Shown: one piece after another, positions 48,140 through 56,230 of the stretch
How positions within the stretch are numbered: position 1 is the first letter of the stretch
Layout: the number at the start of each line of letters is the position of its first letter
Origin: an uncultured Muribaculaceae bacterium
GTDB lineage: Bacteria > Bacteroidota > Bacteroidia > Bacteroidales > Muribaculaceae
Assembly: GCA_958439725.1 (NCBI GenBank)
Contig: CAUBWJ010000005.1
Coordinates: forward strand, 1 to 64,000
Direction of reading: 5' to 3'
DNA length: 64,000 nt
The notes under the pieces: generated by a model
Told to the model about the DNA's origin: nothing
Seen by the model: only the letters and a program-made list of their open reading frames with translations
Database searches by the model: none
Position numbers and translations under genes: made by a program

Positions 48140-49669
48140 TTAGCAGGGCTTGATGCGCTCTATGCCAAGTTCGATGCGGCGCACGGTCTCGTCGAGGCCC
48201 ATGAGTTCGGTGATGTCAAACATGTGGGGGCCTTTGCATTCGCCAACCACGGTGAGACGGAAGGCGTTCATCACATTGCCGAGATGGTAGCCTTTCGATT
48301 CTATCCATCCGAGCACTACCGGCTCCGCTGCCTGGGAAGAGAAGTCGGGCAGACCTTTGAGCACCTCTATGAGCTCTTTCATAATGCCGGGCATTTCCTC
48401 GCTCCAGCGTTTCTTGACGGCCTTGGGGTCGTATGTCTCCGGTTCGCGGAAGAAGAATCCGGCCTGGTCCCAGAGGTCGCTCACAAAGCTGATGCGGCTC
48501 TTTACCATATCGACGGCGCGTGCAATATAGGAGTCGTCGAAAGCGGAGGGGTCAACGCCATTGGCGCTCATCACGGGCTTGAAGAGCTGCGCGAGCTGCT
48601 CGCCGCTCATCTCCTGGAGATATTTGTGGTTGAACCATTTGCCTTTCTCGAAGTCGAAGCGGGCGCCGGAGCGCGAGCAGTGGTCGAGCGAGAATTTGGC
48701 TATCAGTTCGTCCATTGACATTATTTCGGTGTCGTCGCCCGGGTTCCAGCCAAGGAGCGCGAGGAAGTTGACCACGGCCTGAGGCAGATAGCCCTTCTCG
48801 CGGTATCCGCTTGAGATTTCGCCGCTTTTGGGGTCGTGCCATTCCAGAGGGAACACGGGGAATCCGAGGCGGTCGCCGTCGCGCTTGCTGAGTTTGCCTT
48901 TTCCGTCGGGCTTGAGCAGCAGGGGCAGATGCACGAAGGCCGGCATGGTGTCGGTCCATCCGAAAGCCTCGTAAAGGAGCACGTGGAGGGGGGCCGAAGG
49001 CAGCCATTCCTCGCCGCGTATCACATGGCTCACCTCCATCAGGTGGTCATCGACGATGTTGGCAAGATGGTAGGTGGGCAGATCGTCGGCACTTTTATAA
49101 AGCACCTTGTCGTCAAGCACCGATGAGTTGATGGTGACTTTGCCGCGGATAAGGTCGTTGACCTCGACCTCGCGTCCGGGTTCGATCTTGAAACGGACCA
49201 CGTAGGGCGTTCCGTCGGCTATGAGTTTCTCCACCTCTTCGGCCGGTATGGTAAGGGAATTGCGCATGGAGGCGCGGGTGGAGGCGTCATACTGGAAATT
49301 GGCCTTTTCGGCGCGGGCTTTTTCCAGCTCGGCCGGGGTGTCGAAGGCAATGTAGGCTTTTCCGGCGTCGAGAAGCATCTTCACGTGCTCGCGGTAGATG
49401 TCGCGACGCTCGCTCTGCTTGTAGGGCCCGTAGGCTCCGCCTTCTCTCACGCCCTCGTCAATTCCGATACCCAGCCAGGCAAGAGCCTCGTTGATGTAAT
49501 CTTCGGCGCCGGGCACGAAACGGTTGCTGTCGGTGTCCTCTATTCGCAGAATCATGTCGCCGCCGTTCTGGCGCGCGAACAGATAATTGTAGAGAGCGGT
49601 ACGCACACCGCCTATATGGAGCGGCCCCGTGGGCGACGGAGCAAATCTTACCCTTACTTTTCTTTCCAT
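48140..49669 (-). CDS. gltX: Glutamyl-tRNA synthetase
   Basis: 509 residues, class I. HIGH motif FAPSPTGPLHIGGVRTAL and KMSKS-like motif KGKLSKRDGDRLGF are intact. The C-terminal anticodon-binding helices are present. It charges tRNA-Glu (and possibly tRNA-Gln, later amidated). A TAACTTTG promoter at 49705-49712 lies upstream; kdtA follows. Confidence 0.97.
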   Translation of the reverse strand: MERKVRVRFAPSPTGPLHIGGVRTALYNYLFARQNGGDMILRIEDTDSNRFVPGAEDYINEALAWLGIGIDEGVREGGAYGPYKQSERRDIYREHVKMLLDAGKAYIAFDTPAELEKARAEKANFQYDASTRASMRNSLTIPAEEVEKLIADGTPYVVRFKIEPGREVEVNDLIRGKVTINSSVLDDKVLYKSADDLPTYHLANIVDDHLMEVSHVIRGEEWLPSAPLHVLLYEAFGWTDTMPAFVHLPLLLKPDGKGKLSKRDGDRLGFPVFPLEWHDPKSGEISSGYREKGYLPQAVVNFLALLGWNPGDDTEIMSMDELIAKFSLDHCSRSGARFDFEKGKWFNHKYLQEMSGEQLAQLFKPVMSANGVDPSAFDDSYIARAVDMVKSRISFVSDLWDQAGFFFREPETYDPKAVKKRWSEEMPGIMKELIEVLKGLPDFSSQAAEPVVLGWIESKGYHLGNVMNAFRLTVVGECKGPHMFDITELMGLDETVRRIELGIERIKPC

Positions 49670-49704
49670 TTGTCAATCAACTTTTATGAGCATTAAAAGC
49701 GCCG

Positions 49705-49712
49705 CAAAGTTA
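49705..49712 (-). promoter_or_regulatory. -7 promoter element for gltX
   Basis: TAACTTTG on the minus strand, 36 bases before the gltX start. The stretch 49713-49885 shows no gene. Confidence 0.6.
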
Positions 49713-49885
49713 CTCATTTATTCCCGTTTTCCCTCACATTTTCCTCCAGAACAAATCTCAGAAATATCAAATGGGTGGTGGAACCGGAGTTTTTTTCCTG
49801 GCTATGGTAAAGTAGAAACCTTTTTTTATTTTTGAAGTGATACGTCCGACCCGTCTGACTTGTCCGAATCTTTTGTAATAAAAAA

Positions 49886-49916
49886 AGCCGCAGGGAGCGG
49901 AGGCTCGATGCGGCTT
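49886..49916 (-). terminator. Terminator after tRNA-Arg
   Basis: On the minus strand AAGCCGCA pairs with TGCGGCT and is followed by TTTTTTTATT. It ends the tRNA transcript. Confidence 0.8.
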
Positions 49917-49925
49917 GAAATCAGG

Positions 49926-49999
49926 TGATTCGGATGCGACTCGAACGCATGACCGTCTGCTTAGAAGGCAGATGCTCTATCCAGCTGAGCTACCGAACC
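49926..49999 (-). tRNA. tRNA-Arg (anticodon UCU)
   Basis: On the minus strand the cloverleaf is complete: acceptor GGTTCGG/CCGAATC, D-arm GCTC-AGCTGGATA-GAGC, anticodon arm CTGCC-TTCTAAG-CAG with anticodon TCT, and T-arm ATGCG-TTCGAGT-CGCAT. The discriminator base is A. The 3' CCA is not encoded (CCT follows). The promoter is TAACTTTG at 50015-50022. Confidence 0.95.
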
Positions 50000-50014
50000 C
50001 TGGGTTTCGTGGCG

Positions 50015-50022
50015 CAAAGTTA
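50015..50022 (-). promoter_or_regulatory. -7 promoter element for tRNA-Arg
   Basis: TAACTTTG on the minus strand, just upstream of the tRNA. Confidence 0.6.
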
Positions 50023-50064
50023 GGCAATTTTGGGTATGACTGCAAGATTTCGGAACAATTTAGC

Positions 50065-50072
50065 TAATTTTG
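50065..50072 (+). promoter_or_regulatory. -7 promoter element for the GlmU-like gene
   Basis: TAATTTTG on the plus strand, about 133 bases before the start codon, leaving a long leader that holds the direct repeats at 50158-50200. Confidence 0.5.
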
Positions 50073-50157
50073 AGGTGAATTTTCCTTGTGGCGGGGCTCT
50101 TGATGACTTTCCCGGAACTTTACGGGAGGCTGCCGCCCAAAAAATTCTGAGTTAACG

Positions 50158-50200
50158 CCGCAAAGGCTATAAACCAAACACCGCGAAGGCTATAAACCAA
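50158..50200 (+). repeat. Two tandem 20-base direct repeats before the GlmU-like gene
   Basis: CCGCAAAGGCTATAAACCAA (50158-50177) and CCGCGAAGGCTATAAACCAA (50181-50200) differ at one base and repeat with a 23-base period, ending 5 bases before the ATG. Confidence 0.85.
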
Positions 50201-50205
50201 TTGTT

Positions 50206-51375
50206 ATGTCACGAAATATAATTCTTGCTGATAATGCCGAGGCTCGCCTTTCTCTGCTGCCTCTCACTTTTACCCGACCGATTGCCCGGCTGCTCACGGG
50301 CCTATTCACCATCGAGGAACGCTGGCAGCGCTATCTCCGGGGGGAGTATTCGTATCTTACGGCCGACTATCTCTCGGAGGTGTTTCCGCTCAGAGAGTCG
50401 GGCGACGACAATCTGATAATAGACTCGCGCGTGATTGCCGACCGGCAGCTTGCCGAGGCCGTCGCGGCCCTCAGGATGGGCGAAGGCCTTATGGCTGGCG
50501 ACGTGCTCGTGGCGCGGCGCGGGGCCGTGGAGGACCAACCGGAGAGCATTATGAAATATGAAGGCCCGGTGACGGTAATCAACCGTCCGTTCGACGTGTT
50601 CCTGACCAACGGCGCGGCGCTGGAGAGCGACTTTGCCGAAGTGACACGCGGACGCACATCGCAGCCGTTGCCGCCATCGTGCATGGTGATAGGCGACGCG
50701 TCGCGGCTCTTTATTGAGGAAGGTGCCACCGTGTCGGGCGCGGTGATAAACGTGGAGACCGGGCCGGTCTACATCGGTCCCGGAGCCACGGTGATGGAGG
50801 GGGCGTGCATGCGTGGCCCTATCGCCGTCCTCGACCATTCGACCGTAAACATGGGCGCCAAGATTTATGGCGCGACGACCATCGGTCCGCACTCCAAGGT
50901 GGGCGGTGAACTGAACAACGTGGTGATTATCGGCTACAGCAACAAGGCCCACGACGGTTTTTTGGGCAACGCCGTGATAGGGGAGTGGTGCAACCTCGGC
51001 GCAGGCTCCACGGCCTCAAATCTCAAGAACGACTATACGGAAATCAAGCTCTGGAACTATGCCTCGCGACGGTTCCAGCGCACCGGGCTGCAGTTCTGCG
51101 GTCTGATAATGGGCGACCATTCCAAGGCCGGCATCAACACCATGTTCAATACGGCCACTGTGATCGGTGTGGGCGTCAATGTGCACGGCACCGGCTTCCC
51201 GCGCAATTTCGTGCCGTCGTTTTCCGACGGCTCCGCATCCGGATTCTCCGAGCAGTCCCTTCAGAAATTCATGGATGTGGCCCGGCGCGTGATGGCGCGC
51301 CGCGACCGCACGCTTGGCGAGGCGGAGGTGAGGATGTATGAGGCGTTGTATTCTCTGACGGAGACTTACCGCTGA
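50206..51375 (+). CDS. GlmU-like protein: nucleotidyltransferase-like plus left-handed beta-helix
   Basis: 389 residues. The N-terminal 170 residues resemble the GlmU-type nucleotidyltransferase fold (ILADNAEARLSLLPLTFTRP). The C-terminal half is a left-handed beta-helix with hexapeptide repeats (VYIGPGATVMEGACMRGPIA, VGGELNNVVIIGYSNKAHDG, then GNAVIGEWCNLGAG). In Bacteroidetes this family is annotated as putative sugar nucleotidyltransferase; the activation motif is not standard GlmU (LAAGxGTRM is absent), so its reaction is uncertain. A sugar acetyltransferase or nucleotide-sugar role in envelope synthesis is likely. Confidence 0.88.
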   Translation: MSRNIILADNAEARLSLLPLTFTRPIARLLTGLFTIEERWQRYLRGEYSYLTADYLSEVFPLRESGDDNLIIDSRVIADRQLAEAVAALRMGEGLMAGDVLVARRGAVEDQPESIMKYEGPVTVINRPFDVFLTNGAALESDFAEVTRGRTSQPLPPSCMVIGDASRLFIEEGATVSGAVINVETGPVYIGPGATVMEGACMRGPIAVLDHSTVNMGAKIYGATTIGPHSKVGGELNNVVIIGYSNKAHDGFLGNAVIGEWCNLGAGSTASNLKNDYTEIKLWNYASRRFQRTGLQFCGLIMGDHSKAGINTMFNTATVIGVGVNVHGTGFPRNFVPSFSDGSASGFSEQSLQKFMDVARRVMARRDRTLGEAEVRMYEALYSLTETYR

Positions 51376-51399
51376 TTTGTTGTCGGACAGGCTCTTAGA

Positions 51400-53601
51400 T
51401 CAGAGCTCTATGCGGTTCTGGCGGTTGCGGTGGGTGAAGCGCTTGCGCAGCGCTATGCCGCGGCGGTAGATTTCCATGACACGCAGCCAGATGGGCGACG
51501 GAGCCGAGGCAATGTCGGTGGAGAGCGAATCGGCCATCATCGGCACTATGCCCTCGTCGCCGAACTGCTCCGGATAGATTATAAGCAGGTTATTTCGCGA
51601 GAAATACTTGCGCAGAAACTCCGGCAGTGTGTCCATAAACGAGGTGAACGAGACCGATGCGCGGCGGGAGCTCACAACGACCATCAGGTCGTCGTCCAGA
51701 ATCTTATTGGCCAGCAGCACGAAATCGTCCATCTGTTCCAGCGGCCGGAACTCTGCGCGTATTTCAAAGGCGCCGCTGCGGAGCACGGCCTTGATGGCTC
51801 CGGCTGTGGCCGACGAACAGCAGAAAATAATTCGGCAACCGAGCTGGCGCGTGATATTGCCAAGCGCTTCCACCCACTGGCGGAAGCCGGTCTCATACTC
51901 GGCTTTCGGAGGAACGGCAACCACCACGCGCGTCACGGTGTTGATGGGTATGAAGCAGCGTGAGATGGAAATCATGCGGTATGTGGCCTTGAGCAGTTGC
52001 TCGAGCTTGTCGCCCAGAAAACTGTCCAGTACCATCGTGCGGCGGTGCAGACCTATTACCACCTCCGTTATGTCGCGCTCGTGGATGGCGTTGAGCACGC
52101 CCGTGACGAAGTTGTAATCGTAGCGTTCCACAGGTTCCAGCCTCAGGTCGACGCTCGCTGCCACCTGTTCGGCCGTGTCGAGCGAACTGCGGCCCACGGC
52201 GCGGCTCTGTGCGGAATTGTCGTTGCGCACATGCAGGGCGTAGAGATGTCGCGCTCGGCTGTCGGCAGGCTGCATCATCACGGCGAGGTTCACCAGTTCA
52301 GTGGCCGATTCGGGGTTAGCTACGGGAATGAGCACATTGGAAATGCGCGACTTGTCCTTGGCGTTCTCTCCGGTAAGAATCTCCTCTTTTGTCAGGCTCA
52401 TCACCTTGAGCTTCGAGGCCGCGCGCGAGGTGCCGAGGGAGCTGACGGTGCATGTGACGAGTATCATCACTATGGTGCCGTCGAGAATCGTTTCCTCGAA
52501 AATCCCCAGATTGAAGCCGATCATCACCACAGCCAGCGCTACGGCCGTGTGGGCATTGCTGAGCTGATACATAATCGAGCGGTCGATGGCATTCATACCG
52601 AACGTTTTCTGCGTGGCGAAAGCGGCAAGCCATTTGGTGGCCATGGCTGTGGCGCACATAACCGTGGCCACATAGATGGTGTTCCATCCCGTGAACAGCA
52701 CCTTTATATTTATGAGCATTCCCACACCTATCAGGAAATAGGGAATGAAAAGTGCGTTGCCCACGAACTCTATGCGTCCCATCAGGGGCGACTTTCCGGG
52801 AATATAACGGTTGAGAACCAGTCCGGCGTAGAAAGCGCCGAACACGGCCTCAATGTGTATTGCGACAGCCATCTCCGCCGCCAGGAACACCATGGCGAGT
52901 ACGTAGATAAACTGCAGTATGGTCTCGTGGTAGCGTTTGAAAAACCACCGCGTGAGCCGCGGGTAGATATATACCGTTATGATGCAGTAGAGAATCAGAG
53001 AACCCAGCAGACGCAGTATTCCCATCACCTCGAAGCTGCCGTCGCGCGCCACTCCCACCGTGGCCGCAAGCACAATGAGTGACCCCAGTACGGTAAAGAT
53101 GGTGCCAGCTATGGCTATGACCACGGCCGGTTGCCGGGTGAGGCCGAAGCGCGACACTATGGGATAGGCGAGCAGAGTGTGGGCCGCAAACATCGAGGCG
53201 AGGAGCACCGATGTGAGCAGGCTGAGTTTCAGGAATGTCAGTGCCGCCACCGTTCCCAGCAAAAGAGGTATGAAGAAGGTGAACATACCGAACACCACGC
53301 CTTTGCGCAGGTTCTTCTTCAGGTGGTACATGTCTATCTCTATACCCGCCAGGAACATGAGATAGAGAAGCCCTACCTGACCGAACACCTCGAAGCTCAT
53401 GTCGCGTGCCAGGAGGTTGAACCCGTAGGGACCGGCTATCACACCCGCCAGTATGAGACCTATAACGGTGGGAATCCTCAGGCGGTTGAATATCATGGGT
53501 GTGACCAGCATGATCATCAGAACCACGAGGAAGATACCCACCGGCGACGTTATCAGTGGCCGGGTGGCGTTGATTGCGTATGCTATGAGGGCGGTGCTCA
53601 C
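51400..53601 (-). CDS. CPA2-type cation:proton antiporter with C-terminal sensing domains
   Basis: 733 residues. Twelve or so membrane helices (about 18-400) include the CPA2 regions FNRLRIPTVIGLILAGVIAG and VLASMFAAHTLLAYPIVSRF. Residues about 430-690 form two USP-like cytosolic domains. Likely a Na+ or K+/H+ antiporter for pH and ion balance. The start is GTG at 53601, overlapping the asd stop as GTGA, so it is translationally coupled to asd; no in-frame ATG is near it. Confidence 0.9.
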   Translation of the reverse strand: MSTALIAYAINATRPLITSPVGIFLVVLMIMLVTPMIFNRLRIPTVIGLILAGVIAGPYGFNLLARDMSFEVFGQVGLLYLMFLAGIEIDMYHLKKNLRKGVVFGMFTFFIPLLLGTVAALTFLKLSLLTSVLLASMFAAHTLLAYPIVSRFGLTRQPAVVIAIAGTIFTVLGSLIVLAATVGVARDGSFEVMGILRLLGSLILYCIITVYIYPRLTRWFFKRYHETILQFIYVLAMVFLAAEMAVAIHIEAVFGAFYAGLVLNRYIPGKSPLMGRIEFVGNALFIPYFLIGVGMLINIKVLFTGWNTIYVATVMCATAMATKWLAAFATQKTFGMNAIDRSIMYQLSNAHTAVALAVVMIGFNLGIFEETILDGTIVMILVTCTVSSLGTSRAASKLKVMSLTKEEILTGENAKDKSRISNVLIPVANPESATELVNLAVMMQPADSRARHLYALHVRNDNSAQSRAVGRSSLDTAEQVAASVDLRLEPVERYDYNFVTGVLNAIHERDITEVVIGLHRRTMVLDSFLGDKLEQLLKATYRMISISRCFIPINTVTRVVVAVPPKAEYETGFRQWVEALGNITRQLGCRIIFCCSSATAGAIKAVLRSGAFEIRAEFRPLEQMDDFVLLANKILDDDLMVVVSSRRASVSFTSFMDTLPEFLRKYFSRNNLLIIYPEQFGDEGIVPMMADSLSTDIASAPSPIWLRVMEIYRRGIALRKRFTHRNRQNRIEL

Positions 53602-54605
53602 TTCTTGTGGGCAAGCATGAACATGGCAATCTGCACGGCGTTCAGAGCCGCTCCTTTTTTAATCTGGTCGCCTACAATCCAGAATGTGAGGCCGCAGGGG
53701 TTTGTGAGGTCCTTGCGCAGACGGCCCACATAGACAGGGTCGGTGCCTGCCGCGTCGAGGGGCATAGGGTATTTCTTGGAGGCGGGTTCGTCGACCACCA
53801 CCAGGCCCTCGGCGTTTTCAAATGCATGGCGAACTGCATCCAGTCCCAGAGGCTGCTCGGTTTCAGCCCAGATGGCCTCGCTGTGGGCGCGGAGCACAGG
53901 CACGCGCACGCACATCGCGCTTACGTCGAGACCGGGTGCATGCATGATTTTTTTGGTCTCGTTGAACATCTTCATCTCCTCCTTGGTGTAGCCGTTGTCC
54001 ATGAACACGTCGACCTGCGGGATGAGGTTGTAGGCGAGCTGATAGGCGAACTTCTCGACCGTCGGCTCCTTTCCGGCCAGAAGCTCCTCGTACTGGTGGC
54101 GGAGTTCTTCCATGGCCGAAGCTCCCGCGCCGCTTGCTGCCTGATAGGTAGCCACGTGCACGCGGCGTATCGGGCTCAGGTCGTTGATGGGCTTGAGAGC
54201 CACAACCATCTGTATGGTGGTGCAGTTGGGGTTGGCAATGATATTGCGGGGGGCATTGAACGCGTCCATGCCGTTGACCTCCGGAACAACCAGAGGCACA
54301 TCCTCGTCCATGCGGAAAGCGCTTGAATTGTCAATCATCAGGGCGCCGTGGCGGGTGATGGTTTCGGCATATTCCTTGCTCACTGAGGCGCCTGCCGATA
54401 CAAAAGCGAAGTCTATACCCTTGAAATCGTCGCCATGACGGAGTTCCTTCACTTCGTATTCTTTTCCGCGAAAAGTATATTTGCGTCCGGCACTGCGTTT
54501 CGAGCCGAAGAGCACGAGGTTGTCGATAGGAAAATTCTGTTCGTCGAGCACGCGGAGAAACTCCTGGCCCACTGCGCCGCTGGCGCCAACAATAGCTACG
54601 TTCAT
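53598..54605 (-). CDS. asd: Aspartate-semialdehyde dehydrogenase
   Basis: 335 residues from ATG 54605; the longer open frame upstream is without homology and crosses the promoter. NADP-binding motif MNVAIVGASGAVGQEF, catalytic Cys in ANPNCTTIQMVVAL, substrate-binding His and Arg regions in VRVPVLRAHSEA. It reduces aspartyl phosphate for lysine, threonine, methionine and diaminopimelate. Promoter TAAATTTG at 54638-54645. The downstream antiporter gene overlaps it by 4 bases. Confidence 0.97.
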   Translation of the reverse strand: MNVAIVGASGAVGQEFLRVLDEQNFPIDNLVLFGSKRSAGRKYTFRGKEYEVKELRHGDDFKGIDFAFVSAGASVSKEYAETITRHGALMIDNSSAFRMDEDVPLVVPEVNGMDAFNAPRNIIANPNCTTIQMVVALKPINDLSPIRRVHVATYQAASGAGASAMEELRHQYEELLAGKEPTVEKFAYQLAYNLIPQVDVFMDNGYTKEEMKMFNETKKIMHAPGLDVSAMCVRVPVLRAHSEAIWAETEQPLGLDAVRHAFENAEGLVVVDEPASKKYPMPLDAAGTDPVYVGRLRKDLTNPCGLTFWIVGDQIKKGAALNAVQIAMFMLAHKK

Positions 54606-54637
54606 CGCTTTTATGGGTGTTTTGTGGTTAAACTTTG

Positions 54638-54645
54638 CAAATTTA
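54638..54645 (-). promoter_or_regulatory. -7 promoter element for asd
   Basis: TAAATTTG on the minus strand, 33 bases upstream of the asd start. Confidence 0.6.
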
Positions 54646-55023
54646 CTCATTTTGCCTGAAATTTCGGAAATAGCAGGTGTGAAAAAACTTGAGGGCCGCG
54701 CTGAGCGTACGTAGAGTGAGCATCGCAATTCTTAGTGATGTGGCAACGGCGATAGGTATTGTCGTCGGAAAGCATTCCGGAAGGGATGTGAACGGTGTGG
54801 AAACGTCTATATTGTAACACCTCGCGTAGTCTGATTCCCAATATTTTGCGAAAAAAAGAGTTTATATTGAGTGAATTTGAAATCAGGATATATTGCGGTG
54901 TGCGCGACAAGATTTTAATTTTGTATTCACAAGGCGTGAGAAGATGCGCCTTAAAAGAGAAAGAAGTGCATAAACGTTATGTGATTTTGGGTTAGGTTTA
55001 TGGTTTTATAACCATAGACATGA
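54646..55023. other. Gene-poor stretch, probably decayed
   Basis: No convincing coding region. A 66-codon plus frame (54795-54995) and an overlapping 87-codon minus frame exist, but neither has a recognised family, and each is a poor candidate. A TATGGTT-TTAT-AACCATA dyad (about 55001-55018) ends the block. Composition shifts from GC-rich (54660-54800) to AT-rich (54840-55020), unlike both neighbours. Confidence 0.3.
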
Positions 55024-55057
55024 GGACGCGTCAGTGATGATACGTCCTTTTGTTTTC
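55024..55057 (+). terminator. Plus-strand intrinsic terminator without an assigned gene
   Basis: AGGACG (55024-55029) pairs with CGTCCT (55044-55049), followed by TTTTGTTTTC. It would end a plus-strand transcript from 54646-55023, for which I see no clear gene. Confidence 0.6.
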
Positions 55058-55072
55058 ATTATTGGATTTCAC

Positions 55073-55131
55073 GCCGGTGTGCGTCTGCGGTTGCTATACA
55101 CAACTTCCGCTCCCGTACACCGGCATTTTTT
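55073..55131 (+). terminator. Second plus-strand terminator
   Basis: GCCGGTGT (55073-55080) pairs with ACACCGGC (55117-55124), followed by ATTTTTTAT. The loop is 36 bases. It lies 16 bases after the first terminator and ends right at the 3' side of the DUF3791 gene. Confidence 0.6.
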
Positions 55132-55366
55132 ATCGTGCTTCCTGACTTTTCGCTGTTTCCTGAAATTCATCCCAGATCAGGGTGGCAAGATACTTGTCGC
55201 TTCGGCACTGGAGGTCAGCGACCCCCTCTTCAATCAAATCGGAAGTTATTGAGCGGTAATAGATATCTGTGGCATCCTGCAATGAGATTCCATATAGATT
55301 ACAGAGGCTTATTATTATGTTGGCCACCTTGGTCGCTCTTAAGGACATTTTGCTTTCTTCGGTCAT
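55130..55366 (-). CDS. DUF3791-type small protein, third gene of triad
   Basis: 78 residues. The core ISLCNLYGISLQDATDIYYR, then LIEEGVADLQCRSDKYLATL, matches small DUF3791 proteins that accompany DUF3990 genes. Mostly helical and acidic. It overlaps the upstream DUF3990 stop by 4 bases (ATGA). A likely antitoxin or accessory factor; it is the last gene of the cassette and stops just before the opposing terminators. Confidence 0.7.
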   Translation of the reverse strand: MTEESKMSLRATKVANIIISLCNLYGISLQDATDIYYRSITSDLIEEGVADLQCRSDKYLATLIWDEFQETAKSQEAR

Positions 55367-55833
55367 AATAGTCGGCTTTCAATGTGTTTCAGACATTCAT
55401 CAAGCATTTTTTGCGAGCGGATGCAAAATTGGTTATTGGGCTTCTCATATATCAGAAGTCCGAGCGTTTCCTCCATTGATAATTCTCCTTCAAAATAACG
55501 GTCCAAAGTCTGAATCACCCTGTCGTTGGCTATACCGCCGATTATAATGTCAAAGTCAGTATCATCCTCTCCGGCCCGGCATTTCGATACGAAATCAAGC
55601 CATGCTTTATCATAGGCTTCGAATTGGAGTACTTTCCATTTTGCCGGGTCATAGATGAATTCGTATGAATTGATCCATGCTTTCTGGTTCCTACGTATAA
55701 AGCGTTGGGCATATTTTACGGCCTGCTCGTGGAGAGAAGTCAGGTAAAAACCTTTTCCGAAATCAAGATAGTCACGTGAGTGAATGGTGTCAGGACGCTC
55801 GACAGAGGTATTGGAGGAATGGTATAGCTTCAT
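55363..55833 (-). CDS. DUF3990 ADP-ribosyltransferase-like protein, central gene of triad
   Basis: 156 residues. The motif MKLYHSSNTSVERPDTIHSR, then DFGKGFYLTSLHEQAVKYA, is that of DUF3990, which has the fold of ADP-ribosyltransferases: the H-x-S beginning and the FGKGFYLT segment correspond to the NAD-binding H-Y-like parts. Later Asp/Glu-rich stretches may hold the catalytic Glu. Such small stand-alone ARTs act as toxins in several toxin-antitoxin systems. It overlaps both neighbours by 4 bases, so the three are made together in fixed ratio. Function is inferred. Confidence 0.8.
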   Translation of the reverse strand: MKLYHSSNTSVERPDTIHSRDYLDFGKGFYLTSLHEQAVKYAQRFIRRNQKAWINSYEFIYDPAKWKVLQFEAYDKAWLDFVSKCRAGEDDTDFDIIIGGIANDRVIQTLDRYFEGELSMEETLGLLIYEKPNNQFCIRSQKMLDECLKHIESRLL

Positions 55834-56048
55834 TGCTTCAGCACTCCTTTCTCTCTCATATAATCAGTCAGGTCTTCTATCAGGTAGCGGGAGCTGAATG
55901 TGTGCAACACATCATACGACGGTACGATGTAGTCATACAATATCCCGGAACGTTTCAACCGGTCATATATCTCGCGTTGGCTCAGTTTCAAGTGCTGTGC
56001 CAGTTTGCTTATGCAATATGTGACAAACTCCAGAGTTTTTTTATCCAT
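55830..56048 (-). CDS. DUF3791-type small protein, first gene of triad
   Basis: 72 residues. The pattern FVTYCISKLAQHLKLSQREI, then YDVLHTFSSRYLIEDLTDYM, is the DUF3791 form usually found directly upstream of DUF3990 genes. It starts the operon; a weak -7-like TTACTTTG sits upstream. Two distant DUF3791-like genes around one ART suggest a double antitoxin, or an antitoxin plus an adaptor. Confidence 0.75.
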   Translation of the reverse strand: MDKKTLEFVTYCISKLAQHLKLSQREIYDRLKRSGILYDYIVPSYDVLHTFSSRYLIEDLTDYMREKGVLKQ

Positions 56049-56137
56049 AAACTTTTTTCAGACTGTTACTTGCAAAGTAAATGAAATTTTCTGAGAAACC
56101 GGCTATGTGGACTGATGCATTTGCGGCATCATTTCGG

Positions 56138-56149
56138 GTGGATATCCAC
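56138..56149. promoter_or_regulatory. 12-base perfect palindrome between the triad and the Crp/Fnr gene
   Basis: GTGGATATCCAC is a perfect palindrome. Just before it, GATGC...GCATC (56114-56130) forms a small stem. It may be an operator for the triad or the tail of the Crp gene; nothing else is seen in 56049-56230. Confidence 0.35.
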
Positions 56150-56230
56150 GCCCACTTATGTTTTTAAGCCGTGTTCGCGGGGCGTGAGGATTGAAACTGT
56201 GGGGAAATCGGATAGAATACTTCCTGCCGG

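Noticed and set aside
54606..54728. N-terminal extension of asd
   Set aside because: No similarity to Asd, and it crosses the TAAATTTG promoter; MNVAIVGASGAVG is the true start.
54647..54910. 87-codon minus frame with a faint AraC-like segment (FFRKILGIRLREVLQYR)
   Set aside because: Resemblance is too short and the rest is unlike a regulator; noted only as possible decayed DNA.
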